This document shows, in pieces, positions 23,330 to 36,241 of a DNA stretch of 64,000 nucleotides. Position numbers and translations under genes: made by a program. Where the stretch lies: the NCBI GenBank assembly GCA_030068075.1, contig CM057839.1, positions 21,927,167-21,991,166 of the forward strand. Reading direction: 5' to 3'. The notes beneath the pieces are model-generated. The model worked only from the letters and a program-made list of their open reading frames with translations. It had not been told where the DNA came from and made no database searches. Source of the stretch: Paguma larvata (lineage: Eukaryota; Chordata; Mammalia; Carnivora; Viverridae). Numbering within the stretch: position 1 is the first letter of the stretch; each line of letters starts with the position of its first letter.

Positions 23330-24425
23330 ACATAATTTACATTTTTATTAAGGTATGATTTATATACACAAAACCATACCCATTTTTAATGTACACTCTG
23401 ATGAGTTTGATAAACAAATATGCCCATGTTACCATCCCACCAAACAAGATAAAGAGACTTTCTCTCATCCTAGAAGGTTCTCTTAGTGACTTTTTCTGGT
23501 CAACCCATGTTCTGCATCACCACCCCCAAAACTCCGAAGGAGTCCTTTTTTAATCTCTATCCCCACGATTATTTATATTTTTAATTTCATAAAAGTGTGG
23601 TAATATATCATGTTTCTTTTCTGTATGCCTTCTTCTGTCCAACACCATGGTTTTGAGATGCATAGGTAACATTCGTGTGCTGCCCATGTGCTTTTATTGT
23701 TGAGTAATATTTAGATGAATTAATGTACCATGCTGTATTTATGATTCTTCTGTTGTTGAGCAGTTGGGTTGTTTGCAGATTTGGGCTATTACAGATAGTA
23801 GTTATGAACTGTCATGCATGAGGGTTTTGATGTCATATGTTTTCTATGCCCACAAAATAATGATAGCTAGAATTGCTGAATCATCAAGCATATCTATTTA
23901 ACCCTTAGAAACCATTAGTTTTTAGAGCAGTTCTACTCTTCTACAACAGCACGGGAAATGTGTTAGTGTTCTGGGTGTTCTAATTCCTTGCCAACATTTG
24001 CTATTATTGCACTTTTTAATTTTTTTTATTCTGATATCTCATGGAGATTTAATTCTAAGTTATCTGAAGAATAATTAGTTGTTAATCTTTCTGTATATAT
24101 TGGCTAATCGTGTATTATGTTTGTGTGTGTGTAGGTGTGTGTGAAGTATCTTTAAATCCTTATTCATTTTTAATTGGGTTGTTTGTTTATTTAGTATTTA
24201 TTTTTAGGATTAATTATGTAGTCTAATATAAGTACTTTGTTAAATAAAGCTATTAGAAATTTTTTTCTCTCAGTCTTGGTCTTGCCATTTTTTAAAATGG
24301 AGTCTTTGATGAAAATGTGTTTTTATTTTGATAAAATTTGATATTTCATCTTTTTTTCTTTTCTGGTTATTAGTTTGGCCCTGAGAAATATTTATCTACT
24401 TGAAGCTTTTAAAAGTATGGCTACT
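23330..24425 (-). mobile_element. old L1 (L1M) ORF2 3' part, minus strand
   Basis: The T-rich strand runs through the antisense L1 3'UTR and ORF2 end: 'aagtgtggtaatatatcatg', 'gttgagcagttgggttgtttgcagatttgggctatt', 'atttttaattgggttgtttg', and finally 'ttattagtttggccctgagaaat' with 'gaagctttt'. About 1.1 kb, non-coding. Confidence 0.75.
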
Positions 24426-27114
24426 ATATAATGAACATATTATGTGCTTCCATCCATTGTTGGAAAAAAATAGCCTTCTGCTTCCTTGTAAAAGGGCAAA
24501 TTCTCTGCAATTAAGCTCTTCAAGGCTTCCTTATCTCCACTGCTCTTTGATAGCATTGTAGAAGTATATGATTTCAATTTAACCTTTTAAAAAATATTTT
24601 CACCAGATAAAGTGTTATTTTCATATTCTACATCCTAATCAAAATTGAGGCTCCTATTTTTCAATTTTTAATGACCATCCTTTGAATACATCACGATCCA
24701 ATACAGTAATGGATGTTTATAATTGTGTATCAGGCTACTGAGGGAACAGTAACATTGTGTTTTAAGAGGCACAAAATATTCAGAGCATTTGGTAAGAAAC
24801 CTAACATCATGATTAATCCTAATGAGCATTTACACTTAGTAAACAAGATTTCGATTGCATACAAATTACAGCATTTGTAAAAGCTCACCGTTTGATATTA
24901 TGGATAAAGTAATTTTACTCTATTCTGTACATGCAACTTTTGAAAATAGTTAAGCGATACATTCTAGTTAAATTTTGATATTTGGAAAACAAAATCTATG
25001 CCTCATACAGTGTTCACCATACAGTATAAATAAATAATTTTTTTGTCAAAGACTGGTTCTACTATGTAGGATTGGGATTTTAAAATAGTGACAGTTTTAA
25101 TTTTTATAGAGGGTTTTCACCCTCATTTCATGCTTAATGAAATGAACCTAATTAGCCCCTTGCATTTCGCATTAGTGGTTAGGTCATCTGAGACCAATTT
25201 TAATATTTGCATTCATTTCTAGTACTAACCATGTTCCCCAAAGTAACAATACGGTAATTAGTTTCAGTCATTTGAAAACAACATTCTTGAATTACTTTGT
25301 TTATTGAAATCTAGTTGTCTTTTCAGAAAGTTTTATTAGAACGAGTCACTTGCAAAATCTTGCTTCAATACATTTTCCAGTGTCATTATTTGACCTACAT
25401 GATTAGTACCAAGAGATTTAATTCAAATACCACAATCCCTCCTTGTTATTATGGTTTGTAATTTTGTAAATTGTTATTAAACATTAAACATTCATGAGTT
25501 TGTTTTATTTTTTGTTGTCAGCAGTGATGCAGTGTGGTGCTGCGGGCTAGTCTTTCTTGTGGACATTGTTATTAATCAAGAAAATGCATTAAAATGTTCT
25601 TTGAAGGATAAACTATATGAAGTAATAAGAATGTGTATTTTATATTCCATTAGTCATTCAAGTAAAAACCTATCAAATATTTCACCAATATTTTTCATTA
25701 AAAATGAAGTCAAATTCATTCATCAATTCAGAACTAAGGTAATTAATCTAGCCCTTGTGAGACTCAACCTGGACTAAATACTTTCTAAGTATTTTAACAC
25801 TTATTCATTTAGCATGTTTGGAATTCTATTCTTGAGTTATATATATTTAAAAATAATTGTTCAATCAGCATGCACACAGCTTAAAGATACATATTTGAGA
25901 AGACCCAAGCCAAAAAAATAAAAACTCTTATGTGAATCTCTGCCTCAAAATAGGTTTTGGCGTAACATATAGGCTGCATTGAGAAATAATATCAAAAACA
26001 TTATGTATGGGGGTCTATGTTTGAGATAGTAGTGGATTAAAAAGTCCTTGTTTACTGTATAATAGCAATTAAAAAATCAAAATGTAAATCAGGTTAAGTA
26101 TCTATGGACCCGTCGTTGTGTTATATATTTTGTAATTTCAAAATTAAATGATATGCAACTCTTCATACTAGGTTGTATTTCATTTTAAGAAGTTTTAATG
26201 CTTGAGCAATATATTAAGTTCTACTAGTTAGAAAGTAATCGTTACCTTAAGGTAACATACCTTGATAATCTGACATACTTGTTCAGTGGAATGATGTCAA
26301 GTGTGGATGTAATTCATAATCTTTCATGGACCAAAACTCTCCTTTGATCAGTTTTGATCTCAAAGTATCATCTAATGAAGCAAGTTGAGTAAGTTTCCCA
26401 CAAGTGCTAACAACTCTTAGAATAGTTTCTGCCCCATCTGGCTATATCCTCCTCTCCTTTAGAGCTTTCACATTCTCTCAGACAGGTGTCCAATGAGTAC
26501 ACTCTAAGCATATTATGTTGAATTGAAGCAAAGAAGTAGACCTTGACTTAAGTTCTTCTAAATTAAAGAAACAAATATTTTATATATATAAATCAAGATA
26601 TATTTCACTAGGTTTAATTGATTATGAATTGCTTATAGTAATTGTTTATACTAAACATATTTAAAATAAATACATCCATCCCAGATGTCTAAACATGAGT
26701 AGGATTTCAATCTTTCTTTTTCAAGGCAATCTCATTGAGAAATCTTAAGAAATGACTACAGAAAATATTCTTCAACATTAATATGACACATTTTGCCCTG
26801 TCTCATATTAGTAAAAATTTAGAGTCATGAATAGAGCCTTATGGAATATTATGACTCTCTATTGTAAGGGTTAAATTAAATAGATTATTAAAAAACTCCA
26901 GGACATAATAAACAATCTTTAATTAATTTCCTCTTAACATCTATGGAAAATGTGAAATATTACTGAAAAAAAAATGTGTCCTAAAATGGTGAGAAAAAAA
27001 ATGAAGTATTTTAATTAGACCTATGAGTCAAAAATCCATTTCAACTTCTAATTTTCTCTTATTTAAAATGAGTAGGAAGTCTTCAATTTTCTTTTGAATC
27101 TTTATGTTACATAA
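24426..27114. other. unassigned AT-rich DNA
   Basis: No gene or confident repeat. An 81-codon frame at 25,532-25,777 has no recognisable domain and AT-driven composition. This is the longest stretch besides 49-52 kb in which I assign nothing. Confidence 0.4.
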
Positions 27115-27235
27115 GTAATTGCATTTAACACATTCAGTATAAGAAAACTGAGACCTAGACAGATTTTGTTACTTTTTCAAGAGTGCATAAATAACAAAAA
27201 GGAAAGGTTTATCTAAGGCGAACTTAACACTTAAT
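27115..27235 (+). mobile_element. MIR SINE remnant
   Basis: 'cattcagtataagaaaactgagacctagac' with 'ttttgttactttttcaagagtgcataaataa' follows the MIR 'ttttacagatgaggaaactgagg ... gacttgcccaaggtcac' order. Confidence 0.55.
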
Positions 27236-27239
27236 CAAG

Positions 27240-27440
27240 GTATCAGTCAGACTAAGATAGGCTACGCTACAGCGCAAACATACCTAGCATCTCAGGGGTT
27301 TAATAATAAATATAATTTAAAAAAATCTATTTCAAACCCATGCCTGTTGCGATTAGGTTGGAAGTTCTGCTTTACCTCCAGGACTGAGGCTAAGGCTGAG
27401 GCTGAAGAATTTCTTATGTGGATACAAGAACAATCACTTT
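27240..27440 (-). mobile_element. LTR-like interspersed repeat fragment
   Basis: 'agataggctacgctacagcgcaaacatacc', 'atctcaggggtttaataataaa' and 'ggttggaagttctgctttacc' match a common mammalian LTR-like repeat (read in antisense: 'taggctacgctgcagtaacaaa ... tctcagtggcttaacacaa'). The family name is uncertain. Confidence 0.5.
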
Positions 27441-28036
27441 TGTATGTAAAAGACAATTTCAAGAATTACATACCAGATCTTAAATGTTTCTGCTTTAAGG
27501 AACTCTTGAAGTAATACTGATCAGATGTAAATCTATGCAACATCTTTAGAAACCAATTTGAAATCTAAGTTTATAGTGCTTGTATTAATTGATGCTAAAA
27601 CTGTTCTGGTAATATCTTCCAGAAATATACTCACAACCACTCACAATTTATTGCCCAAAGCAAGTCATATAGCCATACAACTTCACGGGGCAGGGAATAT
27701 GAACTACATTTGCCTAAAAGAAAGACCAAAATCCATTTCTAACTCATTCACTGTGTTTGGTGAATATATATATATATATGTGAGAATATACAGATGTGAA
27801 ATATCTCCTATACCCAATTCAATAAATATTTCCTATTAGTTTGATAAGGACAGGTTTTCCTATTACCATTAACTTACTATTAATATACAGTTGCGATTTA
27901 AAAAGATATATGCGCTGTTCTTACACATATATGTGTGTGTATGTATATATCAGTGCGTCTGTTCTTATATTTTATATATGTGCATATAGTGTGGTTATAT
28001 ATATGTGCACACACACACATATACATATATATATTT
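27441..28036. other. unassigned DNA with TATG/CACA-rich simple repeats
   Basis: Simple-repeat patches at 27,763-27,780 (TA) and 27,925-28,035 (TATATG / CACACA, then TTG). The 93- and 103-codon frames here translate these patches and are not credible genes. Confidence 0.5.
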
Positions 28037-31000
28037 GTTGTTGTTGTTTAGATTTCTTTTTCTCTTTTGACTCCACACATTTTTTTAAATTTTATGTTTC
28101 CAATTTCATCATCCTTCCATTGATAGCTTCTGAGATCTATCTTATTATTTGAAAGAACTTCCTTCACAGTGTTATCAATATGTTTGATATTGTATTTTTC
28201 CATATTTTAATGTGTCATTAAATTTAGGTCACTGATTCATGCAGAAGTTATTGGGATAATGGATTTAAGTAGATATATGGCTTTTGTTTATTTCAAATAA
28301 CTACATCCAAAATGATTTAGTGAGTCATGCATTCTCTCACGTTATTTTTAAAAACAGCCTTTAGCATAAAATTCTCATGGTTATTAAGGACTTTTAAATC
28401 TGCCTTATTGCTATGATTGTTTATTACTCATGTAGCACCAGCTTAAGCATCCTAATATTAAGTCATTTTAATTCCTATGAAAATTAGGTCTTCATATTAC
28501 CATTTTTTTCAAAATGTCTCTAGATAATCTCTTACTTTTAATTTTCCACAAAAACTTTAGTATTATAACATTTATTTCAAAAACTTAAAGTATCTTCTGT
28601 TAATTTTATTGTTTAAAGTAGATCTATTTATTGTAAATTAATATGTTTATATCTTGAATTTAGCATTGTATGGATTAATATTAAGTATTTACAGTCTATG
28701 AGGCACCTGGGTGGCTCAGTCGGTTAAGCATCCGACTTCGGCTCAGGTCATGATCTCACGGTCTGTGAGTTCGAGCCCCACGTCGGGCTTTGTGCTGATG
28801 ACTCAGAGAGCCTAGAGCCTGCTTCAGGTTCTGTGTCTCCCTCTCTCTCTGCCCCTCCCCTGCTCATGCTTTGTCTCTCCTGCTCTTAAAAATAAATAAA
28901 ATATTAAAAAAAAAAGTCTTTACAGTCTATGCTGGAGACCACTTTAATAGCAACTAAGTAATACATTAATTCAAATTCTTACATAATTCACCTCTGAAGC
29001 ATTCTGAGTTTAGGGCAATTTGGGGGAATAAGGGTGGGGAAAGGCTTTCTTTAAAATATCTCAAGTTTTCAGAATGATTTCTACTTTTGTTTTTTCACCA
29101 CTTATATTATCATCTTCATAAATTACATTTTCTCAGAAACACATCATTTGTCATGGTTTCCAAATATTTAGTGCATCATGTGGAGAAAAATACCACCGCT
29201 TAATATTTGGTTTACATCTTTACCTGCGTATGTGTGTGTGTGTTCACATTTTCAATAGTATTTGTGATATCTTTCTCCCTTTATCATCTAATTAGTGCCT
29301 TATATCATTGGTTTCTATAATGTATTTGAATTTTAATTTTTGACTTAATTTTTAATTTATTACTTTGTATTTTAGATATCAAATAAGCATTCTAATTTGT
29401 CTATGGTTCTTTGTTTTGTTTTACTTAATATATTTAGGTGTTAAAATCATTTATTTTCACTTCTTATTTGCAATGTATAAGTATAATAATATAAGTCCAG
29501 AAGTTTGTTTGTTCTATATCAAGAAGTAGTTGAAAAGAACATAAAGCAAATAAATTACAATAGCATATATTGTCATTTTTTAATATATTTGACTTTTTAA
29601 TGCTATTTTTGTTTTGTTATTTTCTTGACAGAATGTAATTTTTTCAAAACTAAATATTCTCTGACTTTCATAATTTAGTATCTTTTCTTCTTTTTGATAT
29701 ATTGTTTTTCTTTTATTTTTGGATAGTGTTATCCTAGTTTTGATTCAGTTTTCAGCAGTGAACTGTAATTTTTATACTTTGTAGGTATTATTTTTTATTT
29801 TTTAATATTTTATTAATAATTTGAACCATTCTAAGTCACTTTTTATCTTTTATCATGCTAATAATATATGTCCTGAAAAACACTTGTTTGAGATTTGGCT
29901 TCAATGAGGCCTTAATTTTCTTACTTTCATGAGTTCATGGAAACATTTGAAATTTCCCCTTTATTGAATTGATTTTTTTTCCAATTAAATTATTTTTTAT
30001 GTATCTTCATTTGATTTTTTTAAATTCAGTCACCTTTGTAGTAAGTCACCTTTGGAATAAATCCTACTTAATTATGGTGAATGATTTTTTAGCATATTGC
30101 TGAATTTGGTTTACTAGTATTTTGTTGAGAATTTTTGCATTTGTGTTCATCAGAGATATTGGTCTGTAGTTTTCTTTTTTAATATCTTCATCTGGTTTGG
30201 CACCAGGGTGACGCTGGCCTCATAGGACGGAATTGGAAGTTTTCCTTCCTCTTTGTTTTTTGGAATAGTTTGAGAAGAATAGGGATTAACTCTTTTTTAA
30301 ATGTTTGGTAAAATTTCCCTGTGACACTAACTGGTCCCGGACTTTTGTTTGCTGGGAGTTTGTAATTACTGATTCAATTTCATTGCCAGTAATAAGTCTG
30401 TTCAGATTTTCTATTTCTTCCTGATACAGTTTTGGAAAGTTAAATGTTTCTAGGAATTTTTCTATTTCTTCTAGGTTGTCTAATTTGTTGGCATATAATT
30501 TTTCATAATATTCTCTCTTAAACTTTTGTGTTTCTTTGGTATCAGTTGTTATTTCTCCTCTTTCATTTCTGATTTTACTTACTTGAGTCCTCTATATTTC
30601 TTGATGAGCCTGGCTGAAGTTTTATCAATTTTGTTTCTTATTTTAAAGAACCAGCTCCTGGTTTTCTTAATCTGTTCTATTGATTTTTTAGCCTTTATTT
30701 AATTTATTTCTGCTGCAATCTTTATCAATTCTTTTCTTTTACTGGCTTTAGGCTTTGTTTGTCATTCTTTTTTCCAGCTCTTTTAGATATAAGTTTAGAT
30801 TGTTTATTTGAATTTTTTCTCCTTTTTTCAGGTAGGCCTCTATAACTATAAACTTCCCTCTTAGAACAACTTTCGGTACTCCACAAAGATTTTAGACTAT
30901 TGAGTTTTCCTTTTTCATTTGTCTCCATGAATTTTTTTAACTTCTCTTTGGTTTCTCGTTGAACCTTTCATTGTTTAGTATCATGCTATTTAGCATCTAT

Positions 31001-31110
31001 GTCTATGTATTTATACAATATTCTTTCCAGGCTTTTTCTTGTGATTGGTTTCCAGTTTCAGATCATTGTGGTCAGAAAAGACACAGGATATAATTCAATA
31101 TTTTAAAATT
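28037..31110 (-). mobile_element. old L1 ORF2, minus strand, split by a SINE
   Basis: ORF2 sequence in antisense order. A strongly diverged C-terminal half lies at about 28,040-29,400 and an unclear middle at 29,400-30,040. A good match to the reverse-transcriptase and linker region lies at 30,040-31,110 ('gttgagaatttttgcatttgtgttcatcagagatattgg', 'acgctggcctcataggacgg', 'gatcattgtggtcagaaaag'). No intact frame remains. The two parts could be different L1 insertions. Confidence 0.75.
28701..28915 (+). mobile_element. young SINEC_Fc, plus strand
   Basis: The head is close to consensus: 'ggcacctgggtggctcagtc', 'ggttaagcatccgacttcgg', 'gttcgagccccacgtcggg'. It retains CpG sites that old copies lose. 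The 16-bp TSD gtatttacagtctatg (28685-28700) / gtctttacagtctatg (28916-28931) has one mismatch. Confidence 0.97.
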
Positions 31111-31139
31111 ATTTATTTGTTTGAGGTTTTAAATGAAAC

Positions 31140-31690
31140 CTGTGGTTTCTTAAAGTAGCATAACAATTACTCTAAAATATAGTGGGCTGAATATAAAATT
31201 TTATATTCCTCCTAATAATTAATCAAAATCTAGGAAGTGCTTGGTTAGGCAGTCTTTATTTGAGATCAGTCCTGTCATGAATTTGGATTGTTATAGTGGG
31301 TACTGCAGTTATCAGAAGGTTTGATTGGCCTAGAGAATTCTCATCCAAATTAGCTCCCTCAAATTTCTGGATATCTTGGGCTGGTTCTTGATGGGCCTCA
31401 ATACATCTGTATTTGGGGCTTACCAAGGGGATAATTCATTGTATGGCAGCAAGCTTGCCCCAGAATGAGTGAGCCAAAGTCCAACATGGAAGCTTCAGTA
31501 CCTCTTACGACCAAGACTTTAAATTCACATATGGTGACTTCTGCCACATTTTTATGGATTAAGTCAGTTGTAAAGATTTTGTCAGAGTTAAGGATAGGAA
31601 ATCCAGATCCCATCTTAGGGAGGAATGTCAAAGTCATACTGAAAGTCATATTGGAAGCTAGTGTATGGAATATGTATCTGTGCAGGCCAC
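31140..31690 (-). mobile_element. MaLR-like LTR, minus strand
   Basis: Read in antisense it follows an MLT1/MST-like LTR end to end: 'gcataacaattactctaaaatatagtgggc', 'actgcagttatcagaaggtttgattgg', 'agaatgagtgagcc', 'gtgacttctgccacattttta' and 'agggaggaatgtcaaagtca'. The 95- and 110-codon frames on opposite strands lie entirely inside it. Confidence 0.7.
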
Positions 31691-33270
31691 TTTGGAAAAT
31701 AAAATCTGACAGTTTTCTCTCTGACCGCAAATCATATGTCTTCTACCTGTGAAGTAGATTCATTTCCTTCCTATGAGTCAGAGATGAGAGAAAGTCCAGC
31801 TTAAAGTAAAATGAACAGATAGAGACACTACAGGCTAGGAATTGGCTGAAGACACTTCTTAGCTCCAAATACTAGCTAGTGTTCATTGGAAAAGAAGAAT
31901 CTTACTAAGGTAGAACCAAAGGCCAAGAAGCAGAGCCAGGAGCCACAGTGGCTCATTGCTAGGCTGTAAGGCTAGATCTTAATCCAAGGACTGGCAACAT
32001 GTGCCAGCCACATTTTATAATTATTGCGGACAAGTAGCTCCAAGTTTTTTTTCTGCTTTCTGCTTTCACAATGGAATAATCTATTCATCTGCTAAGGGTA
32101 TTGGGTAGATAATTCATCTCTTATGTCTTCAGATATAAAGAAACTATATTCACAAAACCATACTGAAGGAACTGCACAGCTTTTCTGAGTCGACTGCTGA
32201 TCTGATATGAAGTTTTGAGGAATCGCAGAGATCAGGGATTGGAGATTCTCAGAGGTATAAGAGGGTTGATGTCATCTGTAGAAGCACGATTATTCTCTGG
32301 TTGATTGATATACAGCCAAAGCCTTGTTTATTAAAATGAGCTTGTCCATGATTAGCAATTTTAAAACCAAGAGTCTACTACTAACTGGTTAGTTCAAACG
32401 TTTTCACTGATTCAAGCTGTGGTTGCTAGAGGACGGGGTTTAGGTGGCTATTTGTTGCTCTGTAACTGTGGTTATTGAACAATCTGGGTTTCCTAGGAAT
32501 GTGGAAACTCTTTTGTATTCCAATCATATATAATTCTCACCAGCTATCAGAAATTCTGTTTTGTTTGTTTGTTTTCTTGACACATCTATATAAATACTTG
32601 TGTATTTATCTATTTATTTATTTATTTATGTATTTATGTATTTATTTATTTATTTATTTATTTATAAGACTTCTTTTATATAAGAATGGAATTTGTAGTT
32701 TAGGGGAAAGTGATTTATAGGGCATTAGAGGCCAGCCTAAAAAAGCTATAAGTTGTTGAAGAGATTAACAGAGGTTGTATATCATGGAACCTATAATCTA
32801 AATAGTACCATTCATATCTAAATGAAAATCTAAATGCATTTTTATGGTGACTAAACTTAAGTAAGGAAGCATATCAAAGACTTGCCATTGCTCACTTAAT
32901 CCTGAGTTTTTGACAAAGAATGAAATCAATGATTTGTCATAAATGTTTGCATTTCTCAAATATATACAAAAGCACATCTGCCCAAAGAATGAACTATTTC
33001 TATTTTATTTTAAAAAATAAAAACAATTTGTCTATATTAAACATTTCAGTATCTGTAAACTAAGCATTCAAATTTGTAGCCAGGAAAATCTCAGCAAATA
33101 TCACAAAAATAATTAAAAGCAATAAAGTCTTTTGTAACCAGAAATTAAAGGCCACTTATTTTATCTTAAATAATATCCGTAATAAATTTATAGAAAATAT
33201 CATCCTTAAGGATAAATATTAGCAGCATATTCAAGAACATAGACTGGAAAACCTGATTCTCTGTATAGCT
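31691..33270. other. unassigned DNA with a TTTA repeat
   Basis: No gene. The TTTA tract is listed separately. Sequence at 31,750-32,100 is less AT-rich and could be retroviral interior attached to the LTR, but I have no clear match. Confidence 0.4.
32603..32665 (+). repeat. (TTTA)n tetranucleotide repeat
   Basis: About 15 TTTA units with a few TTTATG and TTTATC variants. It is not obviously part of a SINE tail. Confidence 0.93.
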
Positions 33271-33274
33271 TAAG

Positions 33275-33350
33275 TTTATAGATGGTGAAACTGAGGATTA
33301 GGTTGGTAAGCTAATTTTTCAGTGATCTACAGCTACACAGCCACCTGTTG
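33275..33350 (+). mobile_element. MIR SINE remnant
   Basis: 'tatagatggtgaaactgagga' then 'tcagtgatctacagctacacagcc' match the MIR 'acagatgaggaaactgagg ... ggtcacacagc' blocks in order. Confidence 0.65.
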
Positions 33351-33386
33351 TGGCTACTACATCACCACAGTTAAAAAGTATAAATG

Positions 33387-33601
33387 GGGGGTGCCTGGGT
33401 GGCTCAGTCGGTTGGGCAGCCGACTTCAGCTCAGGTCATGATCTCGCGGTCTGTGAGTTCGAGCCCCACGTCAGGCTCTGTGCTGACGGCTCAGAGCCTG
33501 GAGCCTGCTTCTGATTCTGTGTCTCCCTCTTTCTCTGCCCGTCCCCTGTTCATGCTGTGCCTCTATGTCTCTCAAAAATAAATAAACATTAAAAATTAAA
33601 A
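33387..33601 (+). mobile_element. young SINEC_Fc, plus strand
   Basis: Near-consensus copy retaining several CpGs ('ctcgcggtctgtgagttcgag'). A perfect 14-bp TSD aaaaagtataaatg lies at 33373-33386 and 33602-33615. This is the best candidate in the window for a recent insertion. Confidence 0.98.
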
Positions 33602-33739
33602 AAAAAGTATAAATGATATATGTTAAATACCCCATTCACGTTAGAACGATGATTATAAAACATGTTGGAATATAGCTAACAGCAGTGTCCATTTCATAAT
33701 ATGTAAAAATATAAAATTTATTTGAGATACATACAGAGA

Positions 33740-34660
33740 CTAAAATAGACAGGTACATAGTTCCCTAAATGCAATTCTACCAATAAGCCTATACATTCAA
33801 TAAAATATCAATTAAAATCTCAATGGGATTTATTTTGGAATTAGCATGAATAATGTTAGAGACAGGGAGAAAGAATTTTTAAATATGCACAACAGACTGA
33901 TGATTAATTTTCATCATTCATAAAAAACCTACAAATCACAAATAAAATATAAATAATTTTGGGACAAAATTATAAGTATAAATCTATTATACTACAGAGT
34001 TATTTAAATGACTTTAAACTTATGAAGTACTGCTCAAGTTCACCAAATATCAAGAAAATGAATATATTTTCAACAATGAGAATGGCAAAAAATAAAATGA
34101 TTATAATAACTAGCGCAGGGAAATTTGAGGAAATGAGAACACTCATACAATATTGATAGGAGTATATATTTTTAAAGGCCAATTTGGCAGTAAGTATTAA
34201 ATATAAAATGTGTATAACCTTTGCCTCAGCAGTTTTACTTCTAGAATTTCTACTTAAAAATAATTCAGTATAGATGCATGAACAGGATAAGACTGCTTTA
34301 TTGTTTATAATATTAAAAGCAAACAAACAAACAAAAATGAGCTGTGTTTTTGAGGGCTGCATAAGGAACCATAAACTAAAAAAGTGTTTAATTGTGTTAC
34401 ATACAAATGAATGATGTCTCAATATGCAACCATTTATAATAAAACACATATTACTAAAATAATTTGTTGGCACACAAATTTATCTATACTATATGAAGTA
34501 ATATAAGTAGTGAAAAAATATATAGTATGATACTACTTATGCCCCAATAAACATATGTGCATAAATATAGACAAAGAATTACCCCATACAGAAAGGTGTT
34601 CAGTTATTTCTAGTAAAAACAGAAGAGATCGTAATAAAAGACAGTAGATGCTCATTTTTT
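33740..34660 (+). mobile_element. old L1 ORF2 C-terminal part, plus strand
   Basis: The A-rich strand follows the end of L1 ORF2: 'gaatggcaaaaaataaaatga', 'ggaaatgagaacactcatacaatattgatagg', 'aaaggccaatttggcagtaa' and 'gcctcagcagttttacttctagaa'. All frames are broken. The 157-codon minus-strand frame at 34,000-34,473 is an accidental antisense frame of this LINE. Confidence 0.7.
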
Positions 34661-35993
34661 TAAATAATGAATTCCATGAATTATATTAGTAATGTCCTTA
34701 ATAATGTAATACTTTTTGTACTATTAGGTTTTGAATTTTCATACTTTTTTTTCACAATACTGAATCTCAGTTGAGAGTAACAACATTTATGGAGAATTGT
34801 TTGGGAGAGAAATAATACCGCCCTTCTTCTGCAAAATTTTTATTTCAAGTGACATTCAGGGATTACTTGCATCAGTGCTACCTGGGAAGACTACTAAAAA
34901 TTAGTTTCCCCTTCCGAATACACACATGTGAAAATCTAATTGATGGACCCAAGTTATGCATTTAAAAAGAAAGCTCTTAATTGTTATGTACACCAAACTG
35001 GAGAACAACTGATTTAGATCTAATCCACCAGAGAAGAAAGTTGCATATCGAGAAGAATTTATCTTAGTTTCTATATCATTGCTTTAGGGATTATGTACTA
35101 AGAATTCATCAAAGTGTTTCTACAAAAACAGCCTTAGGAAACCTGATGCTTTATTTATTCAAGGAACCTGGTGGAGATATTTTCTTGTGATATATCATTG
35201 TAAATACTCATAAAAAGTTTTATTTTAGACTAGTATGCTGCCTTCAAAATTACTAAACACTACTCAATGAATGATTTTTGCATTTATTTTTATTTATCTT
35301 CCAGGAAATATAGAATTAAAGTGTCACAATCGTACTAATAGTGCACTATTTTATGTTTTATTTATATTATTCATACTTTATGTTCCAATTGTATTTTAAT
35401 TAGAGGTATTTTCATGTATAAATGTGACTACTTATATTTTTACTACTTTAATTCATGTTAATAACCTCTTATATTAATACACTTAGATAGATAGATAGAT
35501 GATAGATAATATTAGATAGAAAGATATTAGATAAAATGTAGAATAATATATACATAATTTCTAGATAGATAGGTATTTTTAAAAAAACAAATGATATATA
35601 TAAGTGACATATTGTATTCTAAAATGTACTTCGGTTGGGACATATTTTAGCAACTACTTATGACATAAAATATATAAGATTCATATTGCCAAAGGCAGTT
35701 AAACTACGTTAGAATTCATACCTAAACGACAGAAAATCAAATAATGAGTTTCAAATCTAGAAATATGACATAAAATAATAACTGAGATTTAGAATATTCA
35801 TTATATGTTATATAATGTTTTGTTTTTTGCATAACTTTATTTCAGCAGGTAAGAAAATGTATTAAATTATTCCTCATTTTTGTTTTTGTTTTCAAAGAGA
35901 ATACAGGCTATTTGTCTGATAGGCTATGGGCTCCAAAAACCTATAGACATACAAAATGTTCCTAAATTAAATTATTAATAAGATTATTTTAAT
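34661..35993. other. unassigned AT-rich DNA with a GATA repeat
   Basis: No gene or confident interspersed repeat. The GATA tract is listed separately. Confidence 0.45.
35484..35535 (+). repeat. (GATA)n repeat, imperfect
   Basis: Four to five GATA units, then GATGATA and TTAGATA variants. A short related GATA patch recurs at about 35,563-35,572. Confidence 0.85.
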
Positions 35994-36010
35994 ATCTACA
36001 GATATTTAAA

Positions 36011-36223
36011 AATTATTCTCGATGTTTGTTTATTTTTGAGAGAGAGAAAGACAGAGCATGAGCGAGGAAGAAGCAGAGAGAGAGGGAGACACAGAATCTG
36101 AAGCCGGCGCCAGGTTCTGTGCTGTCAGCACAGAGCCCAACACAGGGCTTGAACTCACAAACCTTGCGCTCATGATCTGAGCCAAAGTCAGACGCTCAAC
36201 CGAATGAGCCACCCAGGTGCCCC
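36011..36223 (-). mobile_element. SINEC_Fc-type SINE, minus strand
   Basis: A full copy with an intact head on the minus strand. TSD atctacagatatttaaa (35994-36010) / atctaaagatatctgaa (36225-36241), three mismatches in 17. The 96-codon frame crossing it is mostly SINE translation. Confidence 0.95.
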
Positions 36224-36241
36224 AATCTAAAGATATCTGAA

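Noticed and set aside
26241..26256. Perfect 16-bp palindrome gttaccttaaggtaac
   Set aside because: About one 16-bp palindrome is expected by chance in 64 kb, and nothing nearby suggests a binding site or operator.
28701..28780. tRNA-like heads of SINEs as possible tRNA genes
   Set aside because: They lack a proper acceptor stem and intact cloverleaf pairing and are followed by SINE bodies; they are SINE promoters, not tRNA genes.
31398..31752. Overlapping 110- and 95-codon frames on opposite strands
   Set aside because: Both sit within the MaLR-like LTR, which is not protein-coding.
34000..34473. 157-codon minus-strand frame, the longest in the window
   Set aside because: It lies in antisense across an L1 ORF2 remnant in AT-rich DNA; hydrophobic composition follows from T-rich codons and no domain is visible.
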